This document shows, piece by piece, positions 1 through 12,300 of a DNA stretch of 64,000 nucleotides (the first letter of the stretch is position 1; every line of letters begins with the position of its first letter). Origin of the DNA: Leishmania mexicana MHOM/GT/2001/U1103 (Eukaryota > Euglenozoa > Kinetoplastea > Trypanosomatida > Trypanosomatidae); NCBI RefSeq assembly GCF_000234665.1, contig NC_018312.1:1483791-1547790 (forward strand), given 5' to 3'. A program made the position numbers and the translations under genes. The notes under the pieces are model-generated. The model ran no database searches, was not told the origin of the DNA, and worked only from the letters and a program-made list of their open reading frames with translations.

Positions 1-13
1 CTGGGCAGGCGGG

Positions 14-1376
14 ATGCGGAGAGGCACCGCCGACATCTGTGTGTGCGCGGTGGGCGGCACAGGTGGCGCTGCTGCCGGTGCATGTGATGCTGCCGCATGC
101 GGTGCGGTGTGCTGCTTTCCGGATGCCCGCGCGGCTGGCGCGCTGGTGGTGGCGTCGCCTCCTAGTAACGTCGCATCGCTGCCGTGGCTCTGCCGGCGTG
201 CGTTGACGGTGAGCCGTCGGATGCACACGCCACTGCGCGGTGACGCACTGCGACGTGGGGCCCGCGAGGTGCGTGCGAGTGCGGGTGTGTTGCCGAGCAC
301 TTGCTGCGGGAGGACGCTCGCCGGCTGCGGAGGCTCGGCTGCCTGTGCTGGGATGGCAGGCGTGCATGCACGGAAGCGATGCGGCGGACTTGCGCGGTGT
401 GTGCGCGGTCCACGGGCGGAGTCGCTGACGCGTGCGCATGCGTGTGTGTTTGTGTGCTGTGGTGCGTGCGTGCGCGTTGGTGAGTGGATGCTGACGGGGC
501 ACTGGCGCGCCCGCCGTCTCCTGGCTGCCTCGTTCTCTCCGCTGCAGGCCTGCGGGCGAGTGTGCCGGTGCCTGCGGACGGGCTTGTATGCGCTGCAGCC
601 GATGATGCCGGGCCCACTGGTCGACCTCCGTTCTGCGACCCCTCTCGGACGCTGTAGGGGGCGTGCCGGAGCGGTGTGCGCCGTAGGCGGCTGTTGTGTT
701 GCCGGTGCGGAGGGGGCCCCTCCTCCGCTGTGCGCCGGTGCGCGGATTGCGGGTGTCGGGGGAGTGCGCCCGTGGCGTGGAGTGCCCTTCCGTGCGGCAG
801 CTGGCTGGAGGCGGCTGCGAGGTGGTCGGTGGAAGGCGCCCGCGCCGGCTGCCGGGAGAAGGAGCGGGTGCGGCAGCGGTGCCAGCAACGACGGTGGCGC
901 TGCAGTGGTCGGCCGGGAACGCGGCGGATCGCCTGTCGATGGGCGTGAGCCGGACACGCGTGACTGCGCGGATGCCGCAGGTGCGACACCGTGGCGGGGC
1001 TGCGGCCGGTGCCGATGGCCGTGGCGCACACGCTGCTGCCCCTGCTCTGGACCTCTACGTGGACCTGCTGACCGGGCGGCGACTGGAGCGGCTCTCGCCG
1101 GCGTAGGGGCACCTCATGGATTCCGTGGAGGCTCTCTGCGGGGAGGTGTTTGTGGAGGCGGTGTGCCGTGGCGGAGGCGGCTTGGATGAGCTGCTTGCCG
1201 CCTGTGACGGGCGCGGTGTCTGTGCGGGAAGGCGCAGGGATGCCAGGCTGATGAGGGCTGTGCGACGCTGCGGCACATGGCGCTGGGCGATCGCGCAGGG
1301 TGTGCGTGGGTGCTCGGTGGCAGGCCTGTGCGCTGTGCCTCCCGGTGGTGCTGGCTGTAGGCGCGCTGTGAAGTGA
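14..1376 (+). pseudogene. tuzin remnant 1 (degenerate)
   Basis: The start encodes MRRGTADICVCAVGGTGG, which aligns by eye with the N-termini of the better preserved tuzin loci at 20369 (LRGIAGICLCAARGSG) and 21855 (MLSGIAGIRLCAVRGTGG). No continuous tuzin reading frame follows. Near the end, in another frame (from 1116), DSVEALCGEVF recalls the GVDSVEGACRMA segment of the tuzin at 13931. Tuzins are Leishmania membrane proteins with a P-loop NTPase region whose genes alternate with amastins, and this remnant sits just upstream of an amastin, as expected. The first 550 bases recur at 5711-6266. The homology is weak away from the N-terminus and the 3' limit is approximate. Confidence 0.5.
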
Positions 1377-2353
1377 GGACGTGATGGGTGAGCGCGGGTG
1401 GTGTGTGTGTGCGAGCGCGTGTGTGTCTGGGCGGAGGGGCGTGTGTACGGATGCAGGGCCCCAACGCGTGCTGCGACTGGCACCGGCGCCTTCGTCGGCG
1501 CATCGCGCGCACACGGTGTGGCTGCGTCTCACACCCCCTGCTCGGTGCTGACGTCTGTCTGTGGTGTGGTGCGGGGCTGCTGCGGTGCGGTGTCTGTGCG
1601 TGTTGGGCCCGTCTGCGCAGCTGCCGTGCCCGTGCCTGCTGTGTGCCGCGACGGGGTCTGTGTGCTTGTGTGCTGGTGTCTCCCCCGGCGGTGCTGTGGT
1701 CGGTGTGTGTTCTGCTGTGCGGGCCAGTGCTCGGGTGCGACGGTGCGTGGTGGCGGTGCTGCATGCCGCCCGCCCGCACGCCGTGGCGGCCCGCCTCGCC
1801 TGCGCACGGGTCTCCATCGTGGCCGCGCAGGCGCTCGTTTGGCGACGCGGAAGCGAGAAGGACGCAGCCGGAGGCACCAGGCGGTGTGCTGTGCGCCTGC
1901 GTGTCGTTGCACTCTCTCCCCCTCGTCCTCGCCGTGCGGCGCGCGGCACATGCCCCGGCCTCCTTTCCTGATGCTTTTTGTCTGTGCGCATGCCAGCCAG
2001 CGGCGCATCTGCCGCCGCTGCGCACGCCTGGCAGTCTCCGCTGCCTGTGACCTCCCCTGCCTCCCCACTCTCTGTGTCTCTGTCCCCTCCTCTCTCTCCT
2101 CGCCCCTGTCCGTCTGCGCCCTCTCACAACACGCGCGCACCCCCCACCGAACACCGACAACGCGCGCATGAACGTCGACGCAACGCACCTGTGCATGTGC
2201 TGTCAAGGCTCTCCCTCGCTGTCTCCGGCCTGCACCCCGCGCCCTCCTCGCCCGCTCTGTTGCGCCGTCTCGACCCCCAGACCCTGCGCCTCGCCCTTTG
2301 TGCTGTGTGCCTCCGCCTCGCCTCTCTCAGCTCTGCGTTGTGCGGTCTCGAAA
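1377..2353 (+). other. tuzin-amastin intergenic region with amastin 5' flank
   Basis: No credible gene. The last 450 bases become pyrimidine-rich and resemble the flanks upstream of the other amastins, with a shared motif region around 1940-2060 ending in CT-rich sequence. This matches a polypyrimidine tract feeding the trans-splice acceptor of the amastin that follows. The many short open frames are biased toward Cys, Arg and Val from GTGTGC-type repeats and are not coding. Confidence 0.6.
2329..2330 (+). promoter_or_regulatory. probable trans-splice acceptor AG of the 2354 amastin
   Basis: A CT-rich tract ends in CCTCTCTCAG. This is the first AG after the tract and lies 23 bases before the ATG, with no intervening ATG. 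It supports the start at 2354 over the longer open frame from 2168. Confidence 0.6.
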
Positions 2354-2980
2354 ATGGCGGTGAAGCTCGGCGTCATCGTCTACGTGGTGCTCCAGCTCAT
2401 CGCGTTCGTGCTCTTGATGATCGGCACGGGGGTCGATATGTTTTACATAAAACCGGACTTCAGCTTTGGCTGGAGGGTATGCGTCACGTTGTGGGGTGGA
2501 AAGGATGATTGCCGAAAGCCCAAGATTACCATCACGTCGGACTTCCAGTGGGCGCTCTGCCCGCGCCTCCGGGACAACTTCCGCGCTGCTGAGGCGTTCG
2601 CTATCATCTCCATCTTCGTGTACGGCTTTGCGTTCCTCTTCGGCTTCCTTTTGCTGTACTTCTGCGCACTCTTCCGCTGGGTCTGCCTGACGCTGAACAT
2701 CGTCGGTGCTGTCACCGCTGGTGTTGTCTGGGTGCTCATGGTGGTGACTTACCGAATCAAGGATCCAAAGTGTGAAAAGCTGAGTATAGCCTACAATTTC
2801 GGCACTGGCTTCGGTCTAATTTTGTGCGCCTGGGTGCTGGATATCCTCGACCTCATCTTCCTGCTGGTCCCGTGGCAACTCGGGGAATCCGGTGAGAGTG
2901 AGGAGTCGAAGGAGTATACGGAGGAGATGGAGGAGGAAGAGTCAATGCCAGAGGAGGAGGAGTATAAGGAAATGGAGTAG
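2354..2980 (+). CDS. amastin surface protein (copy 1)
   Basis: A 208-residue amastin, a small four-pass plasma-membrane glycoprotein family best known from intracellular amastigotes of Leishmania; its molecular role is unsettled. Hydrophobic segments lie at about 5-27, 79-102, 108-132 and 150-173. The family signature is complete: C43-VTLWGGKDD-C53 in the first extracellular loop. The tail (178-208) is unusually acidic, with runs of Glu. The ATG at 2354 follows a splice acceptor at 2329 and gives the conserved MxxKLGVxVYV-type start; the in-frame extension to 2168 is leader sequence. A degenerate tuzin lies upstream and a SIDER-like repeat in the 3' flank. Regulation is probably through the 3' UTR, as known for amastins. 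Confidence 0.93.
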   Translation: MAVKLGVIVYVVLQLIAFVLLMIGTGVDMFYIKPDFSFGWRVCVTLWGGKDDCRKPKITITSDFQWALCPRLRDNFRAAEAFAIISIFVYGFAFLFGFLLLYFCALFRWVCLTLNIVGAVTAGVVWVLMVVTYRIKDPKCEKLSIAYNFGTGFGLILCAWVLDILDLIFLLVPWQLGESGESEESKEYTEEMEEEESMPEEEEYKEME

Positions 2981-4629
2981 GAGGGAGAGTGCGGCAGGAT
3001 TGCACGGTGGAACTTAGCGGCAGCGCGGCAGCTCCACCGAGGCGTCGCCGTGGAGGGGCCGGGTGAGCGGCTGCCGTCGGGACAGACGGAGGGCGCGGAG
3101 TCTGCGGACGCTGGCGTCGGCCTTTCGCCGGCACCCTCTCTCTCGCCGCCGCCTGGTGCGTGCGTGTGCGGCGCGGGTGACGCGTTGGCGATGCGGTGCC
3201 GCCGCGCACGCGCACCCTGCCCGCACGTCCCGAGGAGCCCCTCTCGCTTTCTGCGCTGCGGCGTCGGCTTCCCCGCTCGCGTGGTGCTGCGCGGCTGTCG
3301 GTGCGTGCGCGCTCCCTGTCGAGTGTTGATGTCGTTTCGCTGTCGAGTGCGCGTGCTGGCGTGATGACGGTTTCTGCGTGGCCGTCCTCGTCCTCTCCTG
3401 CGCGTGTCCTCTGCGCCGTGCCCGCCGCTCCGTCCCCTTTTGCCTGTGCTGCGCTGCCCGACGCCGTGCGCTCTGCAGTGGGCGACGCACCGTTAGCGGG
3501 GACGGGCGCACCGACGACCCTGCCCTCAGGCTCGCCCGCCCGACGACCCTTTGTGAGCTGAGAGTGCGAGAGGGGCAGCGAGGGGATGCGACGGCCGCCG
3601 CCAGGGCCGGACGGTGACCGCGGGAATGCGACGGAGCGTGGCGGCGAGGGTGCGCGGAGGGCAGGGGAGAGACGGACGCGCTTGAGAGAGCGGCGGGAGG
3701 CGCAGCGCAGCACCGCGTCTCTGTGGTGTCTCTCTCGCGTTCGCCGTTGCCTCCGCCCTCGCGTGTCTGCCTCACCCCCTGGCGCACACCGCACGGACTG
3801 CTCGAGGGGAGACGGGGTGCGCTGGTGTGGTGGCGGGTGCAGGCGACACACCGGTGCACACGAAACGCCAGAGGGGCCGACTGCAGGTCTTGCTCTTCTT
3901 CGCTCCTCATGCACGCCCTACGTGTGCGCGCACGCGTAAGCACCCGCTGCTGCACAGGAGGGCACCCCCGGCGTGCAGGGGAGTGCGGGGCCGGCGAGAC
4001 GTGTGGGAAGGCGGAGGCGGCTCCGATGCGGCTGCGGAGGCGACGTGACGTCGTGCATGTGCATGTGGCGCTTGCGCGTTGCTGCTCTCTGGAGCCGTCC
4101 TGACGACCGCGCACTGCGCTCCTCTCCGTCTCTCGCTTGTTTCCGGTTTCGTTTCGACCCGCGCCTCCCCTCGATGGGCTACTGTGCCGCACGGCGTGCG
4201 CGTGTGTGCGTGTGCCCGCGTCCCTGTGACCGTCCACCCCCTTGGTCAGTGGATGCCGCCACCATGGCGCCCCTGCCCTGCTGCGACGGCTCCCCGCGGC
4301 GCTCGCACTCAGAGGGCGAGGATGGCGGCACCACGACGCTGTGAAGCCGTCGCGCGCACTCCCTGCACCACCTAGTTTTGTTACTTTTGTTTCCTTATCT
4401 TTTCCCGTTATCGTGGCCGCACCCGCCGCTCCGCGCTCTCCTCTCTCTGCCCTCCGCAGGTGAAGGACGTGTTCGATGGTTGACTGTCTGCCTGCGTCCG
4501 CGTGCGTGCGTGCGTGTGCGTGCCTCAGTTTGCTTGCTAAGTCTTTATTATATCTTTGCCTTTCCTGTGTCGTATCTTCCTCTGCGTTGTTTGTTTGGGT
4601 GCCTCGTCACACCACCGAGTCCTCCCGAC
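2981..4629 (+). other. amastin copy 1 3' flank (probable 3' UTR)
   Basis: No gene seen. The sequence is GC-rich with scattered CT tracts and TTTCTTTT-type stretches near 4380-4600. Similar sequence follows the amastins at 17415 and 24238 (for example CTCCTCATGCACG near 3903 and 18483), so it behaves as a conserved amastin 3' UTR. Confidence 0.55.
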
Positions 4630-5050
4630 GCCGGTGTGGAGAGTATCTACACCGCATAACGGCATGCCGCGGCTTGACGCGTGTGAGGGGGGAGGCATGG
4701 CATCTGCCTGCAGAGCACAGGGTCTCAGAAGGCCCTGTCCTGCGGCTGGCCAACCTGCTCTCTGCGCTCGCCCGGCATGCACCTAGGCCACCCCCTGTTA
4801 CCCACGCGACTGACGTCGCCGCTTCCGCCCTCGAGCCGGACCGTGGTCGCGCCCCGCGTGGACGGAGGCATGCCGTGCACCCTTGTCTCCGCCTTGCGCT
4901 GCTAGCGCCGCACGCACGCGAGGAGGGGACGAGCACGCACAGGATGTGCCGATGAGGCGCGTGCCCCGGATGCGCGGGAGGCGGTGCGTCCATGGCGACC
5001 GGGATGCAGCCGTGGTGCAACGGAGGCGGGTGCGCTGTGCTTGAGCTCGT
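4630..5050 (+). repeat. SIDER-like repeat, family A copy 1
   Basis: About 420 bases homologous to 19203-19620 and 25450-25870. Landmarks in the same order are: GGCATGCCGCGGCTTG; AGGGTCTCAGAAGGCCCTG; GCTCGCCCGGCATGC; CCGCCCTCGAGC or its equivalent; AGGAGGGGACGAG; and GTGCAACGGAGGCGG. Its length, degeneracy and place in an amastin 3' flank fit the SIDER2 retroposon family, which in Leishmania affects mRNA stability and translation. The family name is an inference. Confidence 0.55.
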
Positions 5051-5709
5051 GTGTTTGTGGACGTGTCGGTGTGGTGTGGCGCCGGCAAGTGCCGCTGTGC
5101 GTCCGGCAGCCACGCCAACCGCAGACCGCCAACCCTCCAAACGAGAGGGGCGGAGCACGCGCGCCGGGCCGTGACGGGGTGTGACGCTTTCGTCTCGTCG
5201 AGACGGCTCGCGTTTGCGTCGGCCCGGGACGGCGGAGCGCGTGCGTGCGCGTGCCTCTCGCCCCCTTTTTTCTCGCTTTGTCTTTCCTTCTGTGTTACGT
5301 CCCCCCGCGGACGGCTCTGTTCGTTATGCCTCTCTCGCACTCGCGCTCTCGTGACGTCCGCTGGGCGACGCCGACGGCGTGCGCGCCGGCACTGGGTTCG
5401 CCCCCCCCCCCTTCTGCGAGGGGTGGAGTAGGGGGTGCGGCGAGCACCTTGCTGCTGCCAGCGGCGCGGCTGTGCTATGTGCGTGTGTGTGTGTGCCTCG
5501 CGGCGACGCCGCCTCCATGTGCGCTCACTCCTCCTCGTCTGCCCCTCTCTTCTCTGCTGCGCCTTGGCGCTTGTCTCATGCGTGCTTCATGGCGAGGCAC
5601 GAGGATGGGGAGCGACACCGCCGGGGTGAGCGCGACCCCCCGCACACCAAAACGGGGATACACCCATGGGCCGGCAGCGGCACGCGCTCCGGCGGATTGG
5701 GCAGGCGGG
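5051..5709 (+). other. spacer with tuzin 5' flank
   Basis: No gene seen. The part from about 5330 resembles the sequence before the tuzin loci at 19960-20368 and 26150-26559: a poly-C tract, then a GAGxAC..TTGCTGCTGCCA block and GTGTGTGTG. It is a recurring 5' flank of tuzin genes. Confidence 0.5.
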
Positions 5710-6266
5710 ATGCGGGCAGAGGCACCGCCGACATCTGTGTGTGCGCGGTGGGCGGCACAGGTGGCGCTGCTGGCGGTGCATGTGATGCTGCCGCATGCGG
5801 TGCGGTGTGCTGCTTTCCGGATTGCCCGCGCGGCTGGCGCGCTGGTGGTGGCGTCGGCTCCTAGTAACGTCGCATCGCTGCCGTGGCTCTGCCGGCGTGC
5901 GTTGACGGTGAGCCGTCGGATGCACACGCCACCGCGCGGTGACGCACTGCGACGTGGGGCCCGCGAGGTGCGTGCGAGTGCGGGTGTGTTGCCGAGCACT
6001 TGCTGCGGGAGGACGCTCGCCGGCTGCGGAGGCTCGGCTGCCTGTGCTGGGATGGCAGGCGTGCATGCACGGAAGCGATGCGGCGGACTCGCGCGGTGTG
6101 TGCGCGGTGCACGGGCGGAGTCGCTGACGCGTGCGCATGCGTGTGTGTTTGTGTGCTGTGGTGCGTGCGTGCGCGTTGGTGAGTGGATGCTGACGGGGCA
6201 CTGGCGCGCCCGCCGTCTCCTGGCTGCCTCGTCCTCTCCGCTGCAGGCCTGCGGGCGAGTGTGCCG
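5710..6266 (+). pseudogene. tuzin remnant 2 (5' part, runs into gap)
   Basis: Near-copy of 14-566, offset about 5699 bases and differing at only about a dozen sites. A 2-base insertion right after the second codon shifts the frame, and a 1-base insertion near 5823 restores it, so residues 3 to about 38 are scrambled relative to remnant 1. The sequence is cut by the gap at 6267. The presence of the same tuzin 5' end twice shows that a tandem unit of about 5.7 kb once existed here. Confidence 0.5.
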
Positions 6267-6366
6267 NNNNNNNNNNNNNNNNNNNNNNNNNNNNNNNNNN
6301 NNNNNNNNNNNNNNNNNNNNNNNNNNNNNNNNNNNNNNNNNNNNNNNNNNNNNNNNNNNNNNNNNN
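6267..6366. other. assembly gap (100 N)
   Basis: Exactly 100 N, the usual placeholder for a gap of unknown size. The left side is array sequence and the right side is unrelated, so the missing sequence probably includes the rest of a tuzin and perhaps an amastin. Confidence 0.95.
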
Positions 6367-9300
6367 ATTCTTCCCTTTCTCTTTCTAGTGCTGCTGCTCT
6401 TCTGCGTCGAGTCGTTGCTGCTGCCGGCCGTGCTGTCTTGACTTTGGAGCACGGGCTAGTCTACCTTGCGCGCCTCACCTTTCCACGTTTCCCCTGCGTA
6501 TTCTGTCGCCGCTCCTCTTCTGACCTCACTTCCATCAAAACACCACTTTAGTGCCATTTTCTGCGCATTGCGCGTGCGTGCATGTGTGTGCGTGCGTGCT
6601 TCTTGCGTACATCTTGTTTTCCTTCCGCTCTCCTTTTGCCTCCGCGTTTCTCAGCCACCCTCTTCGCCCTCCTTTTTCTGTGACGTTACACACTCGTTCT
6701 TTAGGCTTGGCTTCATCTCAACGTTTTTCTCTCTGTCTCTGTCTCTCCTGCGCTCCACATGTGCGCGCGGGTTGCACTAGTGTGGCACGCACCGTCTCTC
6801 ATCCTTGATTAACCTCTCTCTTCCTCTCTCCTTTCCCCCTCTGCCTCTCACTCCCTGAAGCGCTCACGCCCATACTCTTGCAGGGTAAGCCTTCCGCTTC
6901 CATTCACCGTGACCCTGTGTAAGCGTGCACGCGCGCATGCGTATGTGTGAGGGAACGGGAGAAGTGACGGTGTACAGGGGGAGCAGCGGGAGACATATAC
7001 GTATACATGTAGCGGTTAAAGGGACAAAAAAGATGAGCGCTATACGATGACGACCTTCAGGGTATCGCGGATGCAGTGGGAGCGAATGCCTGTGAGGAAA
7101 ACACACATACAGACACAAAGGCTACTGTGTTGTGAGCTTCTTTGATATCCCTTCCGATCCTCCCCTCCCCGAGTCCTCTTCCAAATCGAACAGGAACGTA
7201 CAGAGGCAGCACGCACCCGGACAGACACACTGACAAACGCCTGCGGTAGGACTCCTAGGCAACCGTATCGGAAAGGCCGCAGAAAGAGGGGTGGTTGTGG
7301 TGGATAGGAGGAGGAGGAAGAGGAGGTGGAAAAAAAGCTGAAAAGCGGCCAAGAACAAAGGGAAGCGGGCGCGTAATGCAACCACACACGATCCGTCAGA
7401 AAACAAAAAAAAGGCAAACTGCGACTCCTTTAGCCCTAGCGCAAAGAAAAACAAAGAAAAAATGACGAAGGTCGCGGTGAGCTGATGAAGCGGCGCGGAT
7501 AACAACACGATAAAAGAACAAATACATCTGTGCAGGTGGTCGCCTGTGCGAACTTCTTTTTCTCGCTATGCTCGTGCGTGCCGCCTTTTTTTCTCTGCAT
7601 CGCGCTCTGTTTGTTTTGCATGAGTCCGAGCGTGTACGTGCATGTGTTTCTCTCTTCAACTTTTCTGTTGTTGCTTTTTCCGCTGCAAGGCTTTTCTTCC
7701 TTTTCCCGTGCTTACTACTATGCTCACATAAATATGTGATCTTGTCGACCGTCCGATACTGGCAGGGACCCCTCCCCCCATGAAGGCCCATGGCCCATGC
7801 TTCTGGACACCGGACCTCCTACTTGTAGGAGATGCCACCCTCTTTTCATACAGGCTCGCGCACGCAACAACATTCCGCACAGTTGCACGCACGCAAGCAG
7901 TTTTGATTTCACACACGAGCACAGCCGATAAACACACACACACACACATACAGACACAGACACACAAACATCACGCAAAAAACAACAAAAAACAAACAAG
8001 CGGACGGCGAACAGAAGACAGCAGAAAGCCACAAAGGGAGGTGTGTCTGTGTTGTGGAAAGGGATGCCTTTAATCTGTCTACGTGTGCGCATGTGCCTGC
8101 CCGTACTATTTGTTTTTCTTTCTTCACCTTATGTCAAGTGATCTCGCTTCTTTCTTCGTTTTTTCTTTTGGTTTTGCGTGCACGTCAGTGCCCGCATCCT
8201 CTACGCTACGCTTCTTGCCCCCGATCACACTCTCTCTTTGTGCGCTGCGTGAATACCGTGTGTGCAGTATGGGGAACGTTTTTTTTCCCATTCTTGCGGT
8301 GGATGGCGCTCATTCTTGTCGTTGTTCTTGTAGAAGAAGAAACATGACGAAAAAGGGGGGGCGGATGTCGGGGAAACTGCAGTAAATCATGTGCGTGCAT
8401 CGTTCTGCGTTACAAGTTTTCTTTGTGACACTTCATACGCCACATAAACGGCTTTCAGAAGCGTTGATACCTGGAGTGCATCACATGCACTCAAGGAACC
8501 CTCATACCAAGATGCCCACCCACCCATGCGTGCACAGGCGAACAGCACATGCAAGGAGAAGCAGAGGCAGATAGACAAGAGAAGAATGAGCAGCGGGGGT
8601 AGCACATCGGCGAGGGGTACCGATGTTGTTGCCACTGCCGTGTAAAGACAGAAATGTTTGCTCCTGGAATACACAGCGAAGAGAGAGATGAGGGGAAGCT
8701 GCGTGGGTGTTGTGCTTCGGTGATGATGTGGTCTTAGCTGTTTCCTATTTGGCGTCGAAGACCACGAAAAGGGGCGGCAAGCAGCAGAAACGTCGATGGT
8801 CACAGCGTCACCTTTTTTTCCTCTCCGTTGCCATCTCTTTTCCTCACAGAACACACCCACGCTTGCAGCTTTGCGGTTGAGTTAGTGTAGAATATGTGCG
8901 CTTGCGTTTGTGTGTGTGTGCTTTGTGACTTGTTGTTCTCGATTTGTGTTTCCTCTTCTCGCCGCACTCGCCATTTTTTTTTCGTTCTTCGTCAGCGCTG
9001 TGCGCTTCAAGAACAACCGACATCCATGACTCCCTACGCTGCCCGGCTGAGAGTGAGAGGACAAGGACGGTGGCGGATGACGAGGCAACGCGAGACAGGA
9101 GCGCCTACGTTCACAGAGTCGTAGAAACACGCTACAAAGAGTCTCTGATGCACGAGTCTCTCACTCTCTTCGACGGGCTTTCTCTCTTCTTCTTTTTTCT
9201 TTCGGACTGTTGGGGCTGGCTAGTCTCTGGACGCTAGTGTGTGCTCACGTATGTGGTGGGGCGACCTCAGCCTCTCCTTTTTTTTTGTTATCGTTGCTTT

Positions 9301-12300
9301 CCTTTTTGTCATGCTGCGGGTGCACGCGTTTCTTTTCTCTCCGTTATTAGCGCGTCCCATCGGCTGATCCTTCTGCGAGCACACACACACACACACACAC
9401 AGGGAGAGAAGCCAGTGGTCCTACGTACAGATGTGGCCGCCTTCTCGCTTCTCTTGTGTATCTCACTCTCTTGCCAGGCTCTTTCCCTTTTCGCTCGCCT
9501 TTCTATCCCCTCTTTTCGTTCGTGGCATCAAAGTCATGTGTGCTGGGATGGGTTGGAAGAGATGTCGCCCTCGCTCATGAGCAGAGGGCTGTCGTTCTCG
9601 TCATTTCTTTCGCTCCCCCTTCGCGTTCGCCAACTGTCAGCTTTCGCACCTCAAGCTTGGCGAATCCGTTTCTCTTTCCCCTCTCGCGCTCACCGGCTCA
9701 ATGACGAAGCTTCTCTCTTTCTCTATCACGTCCTTGCTTATGTCCACCTTGTCGTTTTACACCCACAAGCGCCGCGTCCCCTATCCGCGGACTTCATTGT
9801 GAACGGAGCGCAGGCCAGGCATGCTCGGGAGAGAACCCTCTGTTTGCTCCGAATTCTATCTTCTCCCGCGCTGCGAGCTGTGGGCGGTGCAGTGCGTGAG
9901 TCGGAAGGAGAGGAAGCGCAGGGGTAGCGGTTCACATGTCGATGCAGCAGCCGTTCAGCAGAAGCGCCTTCTTTTCTCCCTTTTTTGTTCTCAACGGAAA
10001 TGGAAGCGAATAATAACAATAATAAAAGCAAAAGATGACAGGACGGGGGCCGTTGGGGGCGGGGGGGGCAGGAGAGACGTCGCGTGTGGTTGTGAAGATA
10101 GAATCCACTGCAGCGCGAAGGAAACTTTCCTTTGGCGGCATCTTTCTCATCTGTTTACATTGGCGCGGAGGCTCTGGACTCTTCTCTCTCCGTCTCCCAC
10201 ACCCTTTTTTCTTCTCTTTCACTCTCGTCTCTCTGTAAAATGAACTCCTCTTACTGCAGCTGCGCTTTCTTTCCTTTTTCTTTTGTATGGAGTATCCCTT
10301 TGTCTCGCGCGCTCTCTCATCCATCCTTGTGTTGTTGTTGTTTTTTTGGTGTTCTGGCTGTAATTGAAACATAATTCGCGGTGCACTCCGCTGGGGCCCG
10401 GGCTCGCTCTCTCACTCACTGCACCCCCCTCTGTTTTCCCTCGAAAGCGTTCACGTGCACATTTTTGTGTCTTCCTTTATGCATGCTAGCATTCTTCCTA
10501 CTTTCGTTTTCTCTTCTTCCGTTCTTCACGTCTCGTGTGTCCAGTAGCTCCTCGTTTTCTTTTTGATAACGTGAAGCGCATTTGTCTCGGTAGGCGTGTG
10601 CGCGCATGGGTGTGCGGTAGTTTTCTGCAGGACCCACCTACACCCACACGCACAGGCCTGCGCGCTCACCGCTATTGCAGATACGTGCGCACCCAATGTG
10701 GTTTCGCATTACCGGCCTTGTCGTCTCCGATGGCTTTTCCTTTTCCGTTTCTTTTGCTTCACTCCATCAGCGACTTGCATGGCCCATACCTTTTTTTCTG
10801 TCTGTGTTCCGACTCTCTGCCCAAGGGAGCACCCTCTCCCCTTTTCCGAAACCGCAAGAAGACACATGCACATGCAAATCCCCCCTCCCCACACACATAC
10901 ACACAGAAAAAACAGAGGGAAAGCAACTTGAAAAGTGGGAACGAAACGGAAACAAAAGATGCGCCGCTCAGAGCACGCGTGTGCATGTGTCTTTGTGCGG
11001 TCTGCGCGTCTGTTACGAAAGACGTATGCGGGGCCATGATGGCCACCGTGTGGCGAAGGAAAAAAAAGAAGAAAAAGAAGCATGGACGAGAGCAGATAAT
11101 GCCGTCTGGTTACTTCAAACATGTGGCGGTGTCCATATCATCTTTTTTTTTGTAAGCAGAAAAGGGGCTTTCAAGTGGGTTTGGGTCTGCATATGGCTTG
11201 TGTAAGTGACCGCGTCATCCCACGCTCCTTCTCTGCGGCTCCTTCTTACCTCCCCTCCCCCCTACGGCAACTCCGCACGAGAGCCGCACGATGTACCTGG
11301 ATGCTTCTCTTTCGTGTGCCCTTCTCATGCTCTTTTTTTTGTCATTGTTGCTTCTTCATTTTGCTGTCCCCCTTTTTTCCATTTCTCCTTTTGTCTTTTG
11401 AGTGCGCTGAGTCTGTTGCACACGTGTGTTCTGCTCGTTGCATGCGTGACTCTCCTTGCAAATTCATCTGTTCTGATGATCCTTGGCTTGTTGGCGGTGT
11501 TCCTTTTCTTTTTTTTTCCTATACTATCTAGTGAAAGTATATAGGTGCGTGCCTGTGTGTGGGTGGCCCACCACGCCATCTCTGCCTCTCCCTTTTTCGT
11601 CCTCTATGGGTGCCGACTTCGGTGTGTTCGAATGCGTATCCGTTTTTGTTGTCGAAATGTTTGTGTGTGTGTGTTTTGGTTCTCTATTATCTATGTACAT
11701 ATATATAGTGGAGCTGATTTTGTGCTGCTAACGTCAGTGCGAGACGTCGGGAGGTGAGGCAAGGGGAGGGGAGGGTGATAAGCACTACGAAACAAAAAAA
11801 GATTCAAGAAATGGCAAACGACAAAAAAAATGAAACATGATCGGTCGCGTATTCTGCAGCAACACAACACGCACACACGTACACGTACAAACGCACGCAT
11901 GCATGCATGCATAGATGCAAAAAAAAGGTAAAGAAAAAAACAGTGCTTGCGCGTGTCTGTTAGTGTGATAAGATCGCACACGCACAAAAAGAGAGAAAGC
12001 AGCGGGTGTGGTATTTTAACAGTGGAGGCACGTGCTCCTCGTTTTATGGGTTCTCTTTTCACCCCCTCTCTCTCTCCATCATCTTTTTGTTCTCGCTCTT
12101 TTTTCTTTGGCCCCTTGACGTTTCCCTGTCGCGATTTTGTGCTTCTTCATGGGCGTTTTTCTTCCCCACCCTCCCCATTCTTTTGTTTCTCCGCTGTCTA
12201 TGTTCGTGTGCATGTGCATGAGCACACGATGTATCTCCCTCGGCCTCTTTCTCACTTCGTTGTCTTGTTTATCGCAGGCTCTTTCATTTCCCTATTTCAC

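Noticed and set aside
162..1991. Minus-strand open frame of 609 codons in the left array
   Set aside because: High GC produces long frames without stops; composition is His/Arg/Thr-rich and repeats of ACACAC-type DNA explain it.
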